Assembly: GCF_010681825.2 (NCBI RefSeq)
Contig: NZ_CP066776.1
Location: 3,348,001-3,412,000 of the forward strand
DNA from: Sulfuriroseicoccus oceanibius
Lineage (GTDB): Bacteria; Verrucomicrobiota; Verrucomicrobiia; Verrucomicrobiales; SLCJ01
Direction of reading: 5' to 3'
Length of the DNA stretch: 64,000 nucleotides
In this document: positions 48,580-58,276 of the stretch, piece after piece
Layout of the letters: every line of letters starts with the position of its first letter
How positions within the stretch are numbered: the stretch's first letter is position 1
The notes under the pieces: generated by a model
The model's input: only the letters and a program-made list of their open reading frames with translations
Database searches by the model: none
Told to the model about the DNA's origin: nothing
Made by a program: the position numbers and the translations under genes

Positions 48580-50235
48580 TTACCCAACCAACAATGCCTT
48601 GGCATGCTGGCGACCCGACTCGGAAGTCGATCCCCCAAGCATCCGCGCGATCTCACCCACGCGCTCGTCGCCGCTAACCTCCCGCAGCTTCGAATATGTG
48701 CGGTCATCTTCCACCACCTTGTCGACAACGAAATGCTGCCCGCCACAGGCCGCGACCTGCGGCAAGTGCGTGATCGTAATGAGCTGACGTTTGGCCGCAA
48801 TGGTCTGCATCTTCCGTCCCACCGCATGCGCCACTTCACCGCCGACATTGGCGTCGATTTCATCGAAGACCAACAAGGCCACTTGGTCCTGCTCGGCGAG
48901 TGCGCTCTTCACCGCCAGCATCACCCGGGAAATCTCACCGCTGGATCCGATCAAGCGCAAAGGTTTCGCGGGCTCGCCTGGGTTCGGCATAAATTGAAAC
49001 TCCACCGCATCCAGTCCGTGAGGCCCCGGTGTGTCGAGAGCCTCCACGTCCACGGCGAAGCGCGATTGCTTGAACCCAAGGTCCTTCAAATTCGCCTCGA
49101 TCTCGACCGCCAGCTTCGGCGCTGCCTTGGCACGAACCTCCGACAGCTTGCGCCCAATCTCGCGCACACTCTGTTCCGCGCGGTTCGCCTCTTGCTCCAA
49201 GCGCTCGAGCTCGTCGCCCCGGTTCTGGATCGAATGCAACCGCTCGGATGCTCGCTCGTAAAACGACTTCACCTCGTCGATCGTGTCGCCGTACTTGCGC
49301 TTCAGAGATTCGATCACATCCACCCGTTGCTCCAACTGGGCAATCTCCTGCGGGTCAATTTCCACCTCATCCCGGTAGTCCGCCAACCCGCTGCTCAGTT
49401 CACCCAGTTCAATCACCGCCGAATCCAGCCCTGAGAACAACTCAGCCGCCGAGGGGTCGAGCCGCTCCAGTTCACGCGCCGCCCGCTGCACATCGCCAAG
49501 CCGCGCCACCACGCCGTCATCGCCGTCCACCGCATCGCCGATCAACCCGGAAAGCTCAATCAAGCGCACCGCATTCGTTCCACGACGGTAGCGGTCGAGC
49601 ATTTGCTCCTCATCGAGATCGTCCAGCGATGCCGCCTCGATCTCCTTGATCTGATGTTCCAACAAATCCACCTCCTGCTCCGACGCCCTCTCGCTATCAC
49701 GGAGCTGCTTCCATCGATTATGGGCGTCCTGCCACGTTTTCCATGCGAGGCGGTACTCCGCGTGCAAATCCACGCCGGCGCCAAATGCATCGAGAAGATG
49801 GCGTTGATGATCGCGCGACAACAAAGACTGATGGTCATGCGGCCCGTGCAGGTCGATCAAGTACTCACCAATCGCCTTCATCACCTGCAAAGTCACTGGC
49901 GAGCAGTTCACGAATTGTTTGTTAGCGCCCCCCAAACTCACGACGCGGCGCAGTAAAAGCTGACCGTCCTCACAGGCCACGCCGCCCGACTCCTCCAAAA
50001 TCGCATCGATCTTGCGAGTGTCCGGCAGTTGGAAAACCGCTTCCACCACACACTTGTCCTCACCACTCCGCACCAGCGATCGGTCGGCTCGCTCGCCGAG
50101 CACCAGGTTCAACGCCCCCACAATCACCGACTTGCCCGCCCCGGTCTCACCTGTGACCGACACCATCCCCGGCGACAACTCCCAAACCAATTCTTCGACC
50201 AGGGCCAGGTTCTGAATTCGCAGTGTGGTGAGCAT
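48580..50235 (-). CDS. recN: DNA repair protein RecN
   Basis: 551 residues of the SMC-like RecN family. Walker A GETGAGKS near the start (SVTGETGAGKSVIVGAL), a central coiled coil, the ABC signature LIGSSGEISRVMLAVKS, and Walker B LLVFDEIDANVGGEVA near residue 460-475. RecN acts at double-strand breaks, tethering DNA ends in homologous repair. The start MLTTLRIQNLALVEE matches the family. It stands alone on the minus strand between the selenoprotein operon and a divergent MBL-fold gene. Confidence 0.96.
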   Translation of the reverse strand: MLTTLRIQNLALVEELVWELSPGMVSVTGETGAGKSVIVGALNLVLGERADRSLVRSGEDKCVVEAVFQLPDTRKIDAILEESGGVACEDGQLLLRRVVSLGGANKQFVNCSPVTLQVMKAIGEYLIDLHGPHDHQSLLSRDHQRHLLDAFGAGVDLHAEYRLAWKTWQDAHNRWKQLRDSERASEQEVDLLEHQIKEIEAASLDDLDEEQMLDRYRRGTNAVRLIELSGLIGDAVDGDDGVVARLGDVQRAARELERLDPSAAELFSGLDSAVIELGELSSGLADYRDEVEIDPQEIAQLEQRVDVIESLKRKYGDTIDEVKSFYERASERLHSIQNRGDELERLEQEANRAEQSVREIGRKLSEVRAKAAPKLAVEIEANLKDLGFKQSRFAVDVEALDTPGPHGLDAVEFQFMPNPGEPAKPLRLIGSSGEISRVMLAVKSALAEQDQVALLVFDEIDANVGGEVAHAVGRKMQTIAAKRQLITITHLPQVAACGGQHFVVDKVVEDDRTYSKLREVSGDERVGEIARMLGGSTSESGRQHAKALLVG

Positions 50236-50340
50236 AGTGGGTGGTTGCGGTGATCTGATGATTATGGCAATGCTTGCCTACGAATGCGCAGATCCTGCGC
50301 GTTCTGCAACAGGAATCGCAAGCACGAACGCTAACGATCG

Positions 50341-51126
50341 ATGAGCGGAATGAAAATCACTTTTCTAGGGACGGGAACATCTGTCGGTGTGCCCGTCATC
50401 AGTTGCCACTGCGAAGTCTGCACCTCCAATGACCCGCGCGATACCCGCCTGCGCTCGTCCATCCACGTCGAGGCCCAAGACGGCACCTGCTGGATCGTCG
50501 ACTGCGGCCCGGACCTGCGCACCCAATGCCTCCGCGCCGGAATCGAACACCTGGACGCCGTACTCATCTCCCATGCCCACACCGACCACGTCATGGGCTT
50601 CGATGACCTGCGCCCATTCTCGTGGCGCAAGGATGACGGGCTCCCCATCTATGCCACCCACGACTCACTGGTCACGCTGCGCCAGTCGTTCGGCTTCGCA
50701 TTCGACAACGCCATCCGCCAAAAGGGCTACTTCCACCCCAACCCGATGTGCCTCACAGGGCCATTCCACCTCGGTACCACCCGGGTCACTCCTCTGCCCG
50801 TCATCCACGGCAACGTCGACACCATCGGCTACCTTTTTGAAACAGAAGCAGGCAAGCGCATCGCCTACATGAGCGACGTCAAGACCGTGCCCGCTGAATC
50901 CCGCGAGCAACTGGGATCCCTCGACTTGCTCGTCATCGACGCACTGCGCCCCGCCCCGCACCCGACCCACATGTGCATCGACGAAGCGCTTGCGTTTTCG
51001 GAACGGATCGGTTCTCCTCGCACCCTGCTGACCCACCTCACCCACGACATCCGGTTCCGCGACCTGGAGCCCTCGCTCCCCAACCACGTGGAGATTGCCT
51101 ATGACATGCTGGAAGTCGTGATTTGA
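50341..51126 (+). CDS. MBL-fold metallo-hydrolase, PhnP-like
   Basis: 261 residues of the metallo-beta-lactamase fold. FLGTGTSVGVPVISCHCEVC gives the N-terminal strand and a CHCEVC motif like the zinc site of PhnP; SHAHTDHVMGFDDL is the H-x-H-x-DH active site, and MSDVKTVP and LTHLTHD complete the metal ligands. PhnP-type enzymes are phosphodiesterases (cyclic ribose phosphates); no phn cluster is present, so the substrate is open. Ends in TGA. Confidence 0.9.
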   Translation: MSGMKITFLGTGTSVGVPVISCHCEVCTSNDPRDTRLRSSIHVEAQDGTCWIVDCGPDLRTQCLRAGIEHLDAVLISHAHTDHVMGFDDLRPFSWRKDDGLPIYATHDSLVTLRQSFGFAFDNAIRQKGYFHPNPMCLTGPFHLGTTRVTPLPVIHGNVDTIGYLFETEAGKRIAYMSDVKTVPAESREQLGSLDLLVIDALRPAPHPTHMCIDEALAFSERIGSPRTLLTHLTHDIRFRDLEPSLPNHVEIAYDMLEVVI

Positions 51127-51155
51127 GCGTGGCCTACGCTCCACATTCACTTCTC

Positions 51156-52760
51156 ATGCCCCGCATTGTTTCTCATTTCCTCGCCCTGCTCGTGCTCGGA
51201 GCCTTGTTGCTCCAACCGGCACTCGCCCGCCGCACCGCTCCACCCGAGATCGACCGCTCACAGGTGCTGGTCGTATTCAACCAAAACGAGCAGGCCTCGC
51301 GCGAGCTCGCCGAGCACTACGCCACAGCTCGCAACATCCCGCGGGAAAACCTGCTGGGCCTCCGTTGCTCGGAAAAAGAGACCATCACCCGCAGCGAGTT
51401 CATCACCTCGATCGAACGACCGATCCGCGACCACCTGAGCAAAAACAAATTGTGGCAACTCGCCCGAACGCGGCAAGGCACGCAGGAAGCCGTCGCCAGC
51501 AAAATCAAAGTCATCGTGATGATCAAGGGCGTCCCGCTCCGCGTCTCACGCGACGCGCTCGAGATAGAAGGCAAGAAGGGCACGTTCAAAGCCAACGAAG
51601 CCGCCATCGACTCGGAACTCGCCGCACTCGGGCTGATCGACCACCCAACCACCGGCTTCGTCCGCAACCCGTACTTCAAGAAGGATCAGAGCATCACCGA
51701 AGCCAACATCCCGTGGCTCTTCCTCGTCGGCCGCATCGACGGCCCAAGCTATAAGATCGCGCGCCGCATGATCGACGACGCGATCCAAGTCGAGAAATCC
51801 GGCCTGTGGGGCATGGGCGTGGTCGACCTGGCTGGTAAGTTCCCGCTCGGTGAGGCCTGGCTCAAGAACATCTATAAAGCCAACTGGAAAGCTGGCATCC
51901 CCACACTCATCGACCGCCACAAGCCGACCATTCCATCGCACTACCCGCTGCGTGATACCGCAGTCTACTTTGGTTGGTACAGCGGCCACCGCGACGGCCC
52001 TCTCATGAACCCGGACTGGAAGTTCAAACAAGGTGCCGTCGCCGTTCACCTCCACTCGTTCAGCGCCGCCACCGTGCGCACGACGGACAAACACTGGGTC
52101 GGCCCGATCCTCAATGCAGGTGCGGCAGCCACCGTCGGCAACGTCTACGAACCCTACCTCCAGCTCACCCATTACTTTGAGCTCCTCCACCAACGTCTGC
52201 TCGATGGCTACACATTGGTCGAGGCCGGCTACATGTCACTGCCTGCGGTTTCGTGGATGAATGTGACCATGGGCGACCCGCTCTACCGCCCGTTCGCCCG
52301 CCGTCACGAGTTGAAGATCAGCCCGAGTGATCTCCCTCAGGACAAAGATTACATCGCCATTGCCGTGGCTTTTTCCTCCTGGGGGCGCACTCCGATGACA
52401 CTCCACCGCAAACTGGAGCAGGCCTTCCGCCGGACTCGCAATGGAATTTACTACGAAACGATTGCTCTCCACCACTACCAGCAGAATGGGTTCAGCGAGT
52501 GCATCGAGTTCCTCCAGCGCGCGCAGCAGATCTACTCGTCCCCAGCCGACAAACTGCGCTGCGGTCTACTTGAAGCGGATGCCTTGCTCGCTAAAAAACA
52601 GAAAGCCGACGCTCTCGACCTCCTGCGTGATTTGAAAAAGCGCTATCGCCGCGAGCCATCGGTCAAAGCGGCAGAAGTCATGCTCAGCCGCCTCACACCA
52701 AAGCCGAAACCCAAACCGGCAACGGATGCAAAGGAGAAGAAATCATCACAAGCTGGTTAG
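51156..52760 (+). CDS. TIGR03790-family secreted protein
   Basis: About 534 residues. A signal peptide (IVSHFLALLVLGALLLQPAL) then the family start VLVVFNQNEQASRELAEHY, with IPRENLLGLRCSEKETI and later GAAATVGNVYEPYLQLTHYF and VSWMNVTMGDPLYRPF. TIGR03790 proteins are exported, 350-500 residues, found in marine and soil bacteria; their activity is unknown. The C-terminal 130 residues form a helical TPR-like region (QKADALDLLRDLKKRYRREP). I chose the ATG at 51156; the earlier GTG at 51123 overlaps the MBL stop. Confidence 0.88.
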   Translation: MPRIVSHFLALLVLGALLLQPALARRTAPPEIDRSQVLVVFNQNEQASRELAEHYATARNIPRENLLGLRCSEKETITRSEFITSIERPIRDHLSKNKLWQLARTRQGTQEAVASKIKVIVMIKGVPLRVSRDALEIEGKKGTFKANEAAIDSELAALGLIDHPTTGFVRNPYFKKDQSITEANIPWLFLVGRIDGPSYKIARRMIDDAIQVEKSGLWGMGVVDLAGKFPLGEAWLKNIYKANWKAGIPTLIDRHKPTIPSHYPLRDTAVYFGWYSGHRDGPLMNPDWKFKQGAVAVHLHSFSAATVRTTDKHWVGPILNAGAAATVGNVYEPYLQLTHYFELLHQRLLDGYTLVEAGYMSLPAVSWMNVTMGDPLYRPFARRHELKISPSDLPQDKDYIAIAVAFSSWGRTPMTLHRKLEQAFRRTRNGIYYETIALHHYQQNGFSECIEFLQRAQQIYSSPADKLRCGLLEADALLAKKQKADALDLLRDLKKRYRREPSVKAAEVMLSRLTPKPKPKPATDAKEKKSSQAG

Positions 52761-52982
52761 CTTGGAGCTCAGTGTCGGCGAGATCATCGAAGGACGTCTT
52801 GCCTGAACTGTGATGAGTCCCGAGTAACAACGCCCCCCCAATCCGCTACAATTTGATGACAGGCATCAAAGTGCAAAAGGCCACCAAAGACACCACAAAC
52901 CACTCCACACCAACTCATTACAAAAACACCCAACCCCGCGCATGTGGCGCAGGATTGGGTGGAAGAGAACGGAAGTGATACC

Positions 52983-54380
52983 TTAGCTCACCTTGGTCCT
53001 ACCTTGCAGCATATCCACTACATCGGCAGCACCATACGAGTCGTGTGGCGAATCGAGAAGGTAGCGCAGGAACGAGAAGTCCGAGCCACTGGTGACAATC
53101 GGCGGGATCACCTCGCCATCGCGCACCTGGCCAAGACCAATGGTCGAGAGCAAGCCATTGCACAGGCACTGCTTGCCAGCGCACATATCCGAGGATCCAC
53201 CACGCTCGACAAACTTGGAAACCGGTGACGACGGGCAACGGAACGAAACCTCGCCATTCTTGCTCACAAAGCCGGAGCGCAAATACCCAAGATCGCATCG
53301 TCGAGTCGACTCATCAGGCACTTCATAGCCATCGAGTTCGATCAACTTGATAGGATAACCTGTCGGCGACGCATTAAAATCCGTCTCCACATGGAGCTTG
53401 TGAGCGAAATACTTCTCGATCACTTCTTGTTTGATCTCAGGGAGGATGCCCGACTCACGGCAGTAGGCAAAAGCGGTGCCAACCTGCACGCCCTGGGCGC
53501 CATCGACCTTGGCCGCCTCGAGCATATCGTAGGAAGCACATCCTCCTGCGAGCCAGAATGGGCGGCCCAATTCGCGGATCTTCGCCAGGTTCACCTCATC
53601 GCGAGGTCCATACTGACCACGACGCGGTGGTGCGTTGTGCCCACCGGCGGAGTGGTGCTCGATCACAAAACCATCCACATGCCCGGTCGCACGCTTGACC
53701 AATGTACGCGCCAGCGTGTCCGACGAAATGACCGCAATGAACTTAGGACGCTTCAATTCGGTGATACCCACCGGGCAGTACTCATCCGGGTCAAACTGCT
53801 GGAAATAACTCTCCTCGCCACCGCTGACATGCACTTTCAATTCCACCGACTTGATTCCAGCCAAGCCATCCAGAATTCCTGGGATCATCAAAGGAATCCC
53901 GCCCCCCATCAGCACGTAATCCACGCCGGCAATCATCGCGCCAAAAAGCGTCGGCATGGTCGGAAGCTGGATCTTCTCCAACAGGTTCATCCCGATCACT
54001 CCATCATGCCCTTCCTTGGCGAGCCATACCTCGACAAAGGCGCCCATCATCATCATGTCCACGCTGGTGCGGGTCAGTTGAAGTGACGGCATCGGCAACA
54101 CCTTGAACGGTTTGTCCGCAGGCTTGCCGCCCTCGATGAAATACTTGTCGAGAATCGCCTTTGCCAGATCCTGATCGGGATACGCGGCCATCGCCCGGCG
54201 GACGGAGCCATCCGGGTCTCCGTTCTGCAACCGACGCGCCAAAACCGTGTCCAGCGCCGTTCCAGAGACGACTCCCAATTGCCCAGCCTGCGCCACAGCC
54301 TTGGCAAGCGTCCAGTTCGATACCCCTACACCCATGCCTCCTTGGATGATCTCGGGAAGTTGTTCATTTGCAGTGCTCAT
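52983..54380 (-). CDS. Nitronate monooxygenase family protein (2-nitropropane dioxygenase-like)
   Basis: 465 residues with an FMN-binding TIM barrel. IIQGGMGVGVSNWTLAKAVA is the N-terminal nitronate monooxygenase/FabK/PfaD motif; VDGFVIEHHSAGGHNAPPRR holds the H-x-A-G-G-H-like FMN loop, and GGCASYDMLEAAKVDGAQGV with VGTAFAYC the phosphate-binding C-terminal part. Several cysteines cluster near the C-terminus (MCAGKQCLCNG), which is unusual for the family and could bind a metal or cluster. The ATG at 54380 is one of several close choices. Confidence 0.85.
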   Translation of the reverse strand: MSTANEQLPEIIQGGMGVGVSNWTLAKAVAQAGQLGVVSGTALDTVLARRLQNGDPDGSVRRAMAAYPDQDLAKAILDKYFIEGGKPADKPFKVLPMPSLQLTRTSVDMMMMGAFVEVWLAKEGHDGVIGMNLLEKIQLPTMPTLFGAMIAGVDYVLMGGGIPLMIPGILDGLAGIKSVELKVHVSGGEESYFQQFDPDEYCPVGITELKRPKFIAVISSDTLARTLVKRATGHVDGFVIEHHSAGGHNAPPRRGQYGPRDEVNLAKIRELGRPFWLAGGCASYDMLEAAKVDGAQGVQVGTAFAYCRESGILPEIKQEVIEKYFAHKLHVETDFNASPTGYPIKLIELDGYEVPDESTRRCDLGYLRSGFVSKNGEVSFRCPSSPVSKFVERGGSSDMCAGKQCLCNGLLSTIGLGQVRDGEVIPPIVTSGSDFSFLRYLLDSPHDSYGAADVVDMLQGRTKVS

Positions 54381-54404
54381 ACGCGTCATTCGTAAAATTT
54401 TCAA

Positions 54405-54708
54405 TCCTCCTCAGAACGAGGGGATTCCGCTTATTTGCGCTGTCTGGAGACGGAGTTCCATAAGATTCCGTCCATTGTTCCGCATCCCCTCCCGAGCGGT
54501 TCGGATTCGGACTAAAGGAAGAATCGCAGACCAACGAATCCCCCTCCCCCTCCGGCCGGACTCCGCCCCCCACGTCTGTTATCCACACCTTCCATCCACG
54601 CCCCCTCGGAGCGACACCTCAGGAAAACAAAATCGGGGCTCCGGATTTCTCCGAAGCCCCGACCGAAAACGAACCACTCCCACTAGCGGGGTGGCGCATT
54701 CGCTAGCA
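54405..54708. other. Gene-free stretch upstream of the nitronate monooxygenase gene
   Basis: About 300 bases; holds the gnd terminator at 54633-54662 and likely promoter sequence. No other feature seen. Confidence 0.6.
54633..54662 (-). terminator. Terminator after gnd
   Basis: On the minus strand TCGGGGCTTCGGAG pairs with CTCCGGAGCCCCGA region around a short loop, then TTTTGTTTT. Confidence 0.8.
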
Positions 54709-56130
54709 TTAATCAATCACCTCAGGCCAGTCGGTGTGGAAGAACTCACCACGTGGCTTGTCGGTGCGCTCGTAGGTGTGCGCGCCAAAGAAGTCACGCT
54801 GCGCCTGGAGCAGGTTGGCCGACAGACGCTCGTTGCGGTAGCTGTCGTAGTAACCGAGGCTCGCGCTGAAGGCCGGCACAGGGATTCCATTGGAAACCGC
54901 CAAAGCAACCACTTCGCGCCAGTTCTGCTGGTTCTTGTTCAACACGTCCTTGAAGAACGGATCGAGCATCAGGTTGCTGAGCTCTGCGTTGTTGCGGTAC
55001 GCGTCGGTGATGCGGTTGAGGAAACGAGCACGGATGATGCAGCCGCCGCGCCAGATGGCTGCGATTGCCGCGAGGTCCAGGTTCCAGCCCTTCTGCTCGC
55101 CGGTGGTGGCGATGAGGTCCAGCCCCTGTGCGTAGGAAATGATCTTCGACGCGTAGAGAGCGTCGCGGACTTTGTCGACCAACGCAGCCTTCTCCACGGA
55201 AAGCTCGACTTTTGGCCCTTCCAACTGAGTGCTGGCGTCGACACGCTTCTCTTTCATCGACGAAAGGATGCGGGCTTCCACTGCTGCGTTGATGGTGGAA
55301 ATCACCACGGCGTTTTCCACCGCGTTCATGATGGTCCAGCGACCGGTGCCTTTCTGGCCGGCTGTATCGAGGATCACATCGACGATAGGCGCGCCGGTCT
55401 CCGGATCATTCTGCTTGAAGATCTCAGCGGTAATCTGAATCAGGTAGCTCTCAAGGTCGCCGTTGTTCCACTCGGTGAACACAGCGGCAAGCTCCTCTGC
55501 GGTGAAACCAGCTGCCTTGAAAATGCTGTACGCTTCGCAGATCAGCTGCATGTCGCCGTACTCGATGCCGTTGTGGATCATCTTCACGTAGTGACCGGCA
55601 CCACCAGGACCGATGTGGGTCACGCATGCCTCGCCGTCCACCTTGGCGGAGATGCTCTCGAAAATTGGCTTCATCACATCCCAGGTCGACTCAGGTCCAC
55701 CAGGCATGATCGATGGCCCTTTGCGGGCACCTTCCTCACCACCGGAAACGCCGGCACCAATGAAACGCAGACCTTCCTTCTCAAGCCAGGCGTCACGGCG
55801 CTCGGTGTCGGTGTAAAGTGAGTTACCACCGTCAATGATGATGTCCCCTTCTTCGAGCAGAGGAATCAATGACTCGATCACCGCGTCAACAGGACCACCA
55901 GCCTTGACCATGATCATCACCTTGCGTGGGCGTGCAAGACTCTGGACAAACTCCTCCAAGCTCTGGGTGCCCACCAACTTCTTGTCCGGATGCGCCGACA
56001 CAAATTCATCGGTCACCGAACCGGTTCGGTTATATACAGAAACCTGGAACCCGCGGCTCTCCACATTGAGCACCAAGTTCTGTCCCATCACAGCAAGCCC
56101 GATCAGGCCGAAGTCGCTTTTGTTTTCCAT
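54709..56130 (-). CDS. gnd: 6-phosphogluconate dehydrogenase, decarboxylating
   Basis: 473 residues, the family length. NADP-binding GLIGLAVMGQNLVLNVESRG, the signature GVSGGEEGARKGPSIMPGG, KMIHNGIEYGDMQLICEAY (catalytic lysine and substrate site), KGTGRWT and the C-terminal HTYERTD. It oxidises 6-phosphogluconate to ribulose-5-phosphate, giving NADPH. The ATG at 56130 was chosen (MENKSDFGLIG). Confidence 0.97.
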   Translation of the reverse strand: MENKSDFGLIGLAVMGQNLVLNVESRGFQVSVYNRTGSVTDEFVSAHPDKKLVGTQSLEEFVQSLARPRKVMIMVKAGGPVDAVIESLIPLLEEGDIIIDGGNSLYTDTERRDAWLEKEGLRFIGAGVSGGEEGARKGPSIMPGGPESTWDVMKPIFESISAKVDGEACVTHIGPGGAGHYVKMIHNGIEYGDMQLICEAYSIFKAAGFTAEELAAVFTEWNNGDLESYLIQITAEIFKQNDPETGAPIVDVILDTAGQKGTGRWTIMNAVENAVVISTINAAVEARILSSMKEKRVDASTQLEGPKVELSVEKAALVDKVRDALYASKIISYAQGLDLIATTGEQKGWNLDLAAIAAIWRGGCIIRARFLNRITDAYRNNAELSNLMLDPFFKDVLNKNQQNWREVVALAVSNGIPVPAFSASLGYYDSYRNERLSANLLQAQRDFFGAHTYERTDKPRGEFFHTDWPEVID

Positions 56131-56234
56131 GGGCACAACTTCGCGAGAAATCCGCACGAAACAAGTTGGAGTTTGCTTTCAATCCGCGCTTTCCCCCGAT
56201 CCCCCCAAAAGGCCCGCCCGACGTCACACCAACA

Positions 56235-56580
56235 ACCGGAAGGCCGTCCCACCAGCGCTTCGCACCGTCTCACGAGCGTCGATGGAGCAACCTCACTCTT
56301 GAGGTTGAACGCGCGACTCCGCATCACGCAGCGCCCCACGGACCGCCGGTTTCCCATCCGGCCATCCCGCAGTCGCGGGACTACGCTAGAAGCGTAGCCA
56401 TCGGAGCGCAGCGACCACTCTCCCAAAACTCACCTCACGCAAAGCCCCGAAGATCCCAAAGAAGAGCTACCGATCCGATCGCCACAAAAGCTTCGTGTCC
56501 TTCCAGCCCTTCGAGGTTCCCCCCCCAATTCAAAAATCCCATGAATCATGTCAATCCTGTCCAAAAACTTCCCTGAGGCA
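56235..56580. repeat. Composite intergenic repeat, copy R1
   Basis: An array of short modules shared with 61660-61955 and 63277-64000: GCGCTTCGCACC, a hairpin AACCTCA-CTCT-TGAGGTT, GCATCACGCAGCGCC, GCCGG hairpin, GAGCGCAGCGACCACTC, then a CACGCAAAGC ... AATCATGTCAATCCTGTCC tail. No frame in it looks coding; short frames that run through all copies are shadows of the repeat. Confidence 0.7.
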
Positions 56581-56755
56581 GCGACGGCAGAAATACTGAC
56601 CCTCCACCACACAACGCCCCCACCGCCAATCTCGGAAACTCCCTCGACATCAACCGCAAGCCCACCAATGGTCTGCTCATAAAACCATCAGCACGGATTC
56701 GACTTGCTCTCAAAAGTCCTTTATTGGCACCTTTGACAAACCCGTCATACAAATT
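56581..56755. other. Upstream region of the second GntR-LacI regulator
   Basis: 175 bases with no gene; holds TGAC-N6-GTCA close to the start codon, a possible operator half. Confidence 0.4.
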
Positions 56756-57850
56756 ATGTCCGCACCAGTTCCAAAGCGCATCTCTCTCCTCGCGCAAACG
56801 GTCAACAGCATCCGCAATCAAATCTACGATGGATCGTGGGGACAATACCTGCCGCCGGAGCGCACCCTCTGTGAGCGCCTCCAGATCAGCCGCAGTACTC
56901 TGCGCAGGGCTCTCGAAAAAGTCGCGGCCGAAGGACTCATCGACCTCGGCGGCTCCGGCAAACGCAGAACCATCCTCGCAAAACCCGATCCGGAACGCGC
57001 CCGCCTGCCAGAGGAATACACCAACACCACCCACCGCATCGTCTGGCTCAGCCAAACCCCATTGGCCGAGATGTCCAGCATCAACATCCGCCTCATCGCG
57101 TCCCTCCAGGCGCGCCTCGCCCAGCGCAACTGCACACTCTCCATCATCCAACTACCGGAGCGCGTCCGCGAAAAACCGGAACGCCACATGGATAGGTGGA
57201 TGGGCGATATCGAAGCCGATGCCTGGATTCTCCACTGGATGCCCGAGCCCGTCCAACGCTGGTTCCACCATCACCGCCGTGACGCCTGTATCTTCGGCAC
57301 ACCGGCAGACGGCATCGACCTCGCCAGCATCGAGTTCGACACCGCCGCTGCCATGCAGCACGCCACTATCCAACTCCAACACAGCGGACACACCCACATC
57401 GCCTTGCTGCGCCCCGATAACAAACTGGTAGGTGACCAACGCATGGAGGAACGCTTCCTCCAACTCGCAACCGACAACATCCACCACACGGCCATCCGCA
57501 TCGGTGACGAACCCGAACAGATCGAGCGGGAACTCGTTCGCGTTTTCACCAAAAACGACCAACGCCCACCGTCCGCGTTGATCTGTACCCACGTCCACAG
57601 CGCACTCTACGCCACCACTTGGCTCCAACACCACCGCATCAAAATCCCCGACCAAGTCAGCATCATCCTGCTGCGGTCCCAACCACTCATGCGCTACGTT
57701 TATCCATCCCTCTCGCATTATGCGATCAACGAAGAGCGAGCCGTCACCGAGATCATCCCACAGCTCAATGACCTGATGAGCGCACACATTTCCTCATCAG
57801 CCCGAATCAACCTCATCCCTGAATTCAAAAAGGGAAACAGCTCGCGATAA
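56756..57850 (+). CDS. GntR-type winged-helix regulator with LacI-type ligand domain (paralogue of the gene at 19376)
   Basis: 364 residues. N-terminal wHTH about 8-75: LPPERTLCERLQISRSTLRRALEKV (in parts), then a LacI-type binding domain with GHTHIALLRPDNKLVGDQR, SALICTHVHSALYATTWL and IPDQVSIILL. The same design as the regulator at 19376-20488, but sequence similarity is only moderate. It lies 427 bases upstream of the double esterase gene, with two terminator-like elements in between, and probably controls it. Confidence 0.85.
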   Translation: MSAPVPKRISLLAQTVNSIRNQIYDGSWGQYLPPERTLCERLQISRSTLRRALEKVAAEGLIDLGGSGKRRTILAKPDPERARLPEEYTNTTHRIVWLSQTPLAEMSSINIRLIASLQARLAQRNCTLSIIQLPERVREKPERHMDRWMGDIEADAWILHWMPEPVQRWFHHHRRDACIFGTPADGIDLASIEFDTAAAMQHATIQLQHSGHTHIALLRPDNKLVGDQRMEERFLQLATDNIHHTAIRIGDEPEQIERELVRVFTKNDQRPPSALICTHVHSALYATTWLQHHRIKIPDQVSIILLRSQPLMRYVYPSLSHYAINEERAVTEIIPQLNDLMSAHISSSARINLIPEFKKGNSSR

Positions 57851-57950
57851 CCACTGCTCAAAAAAAACGCGATCTCCGTGCATTTTCTTTGAACGCACTG
57901 CCACTGCAGAGAAACAAACCATCTGTTGTCATGGTCGTGTGACCTGATGT

Positions 57951-58006
57951 GTTTTCATTGTTTTTTGTTTTCCTCCCGGAGTTCACGCTCCGGGAGGTTT
58001 TTTTTT
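57951..58006 (+). terminator. U-rich motif plus strong terminator, copy 1
   Basis: GTTTTCATTGTT (57951-57962), U-rich spacer, then CCTCCCGGAG paired with CTCCGGGAGG (57972-57997) and nine T. Also ends the regulator transcript at least. Confidence 0.8.
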
Positions 58007-58087
58007 ACATTTGTTTTGAACGCCGTGCCCATGAGCGGACACGTAACGTTTGTAAATCCGCTTCATGTGCCTGGCGCTTGTTTCGGT

Positions 58088-58146
58088 GTTTTCATTGTTT
58101 TGTTTTGGTTTTCCTCCCAAGGTTCGCGCCTTGGGAGGTTTTTTTT
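58088..58146 (+). terminator. U-rich motif plus strong terminator, copy 2
   Basis: GTTTTCATTGTT (58088-58099), then CCTCCCAAGG paired with CCTTGGGAGG (58113-58138) and eight T. The upstream flank TTTGAACGC-N2-TGCC is shared with copy 1, so the whole unit looks duplicated. Confidence 0.8.
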
Positions 58147-58276
58147 ATGTCTGAAAAACCCGTAATGGTATCAACGTGAACCATCGCAGATTCCATAGCG
58201 TTCTGTCGTCCACTCAGAGATATTCTGCGGCACACCCCCAGCCCACGGCTGACTGGATATCATCGAGTTAACGCAC

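Larger units (their letters stand above)
57851..58276. other. Gene-free stretch holding two tandem terminator elements
   Basis: Two similar units of about 140 bases end in terminators (see the two entries). The last 130 bases are likely promoter/leader of the esterase gene. Confidence 0.7.
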
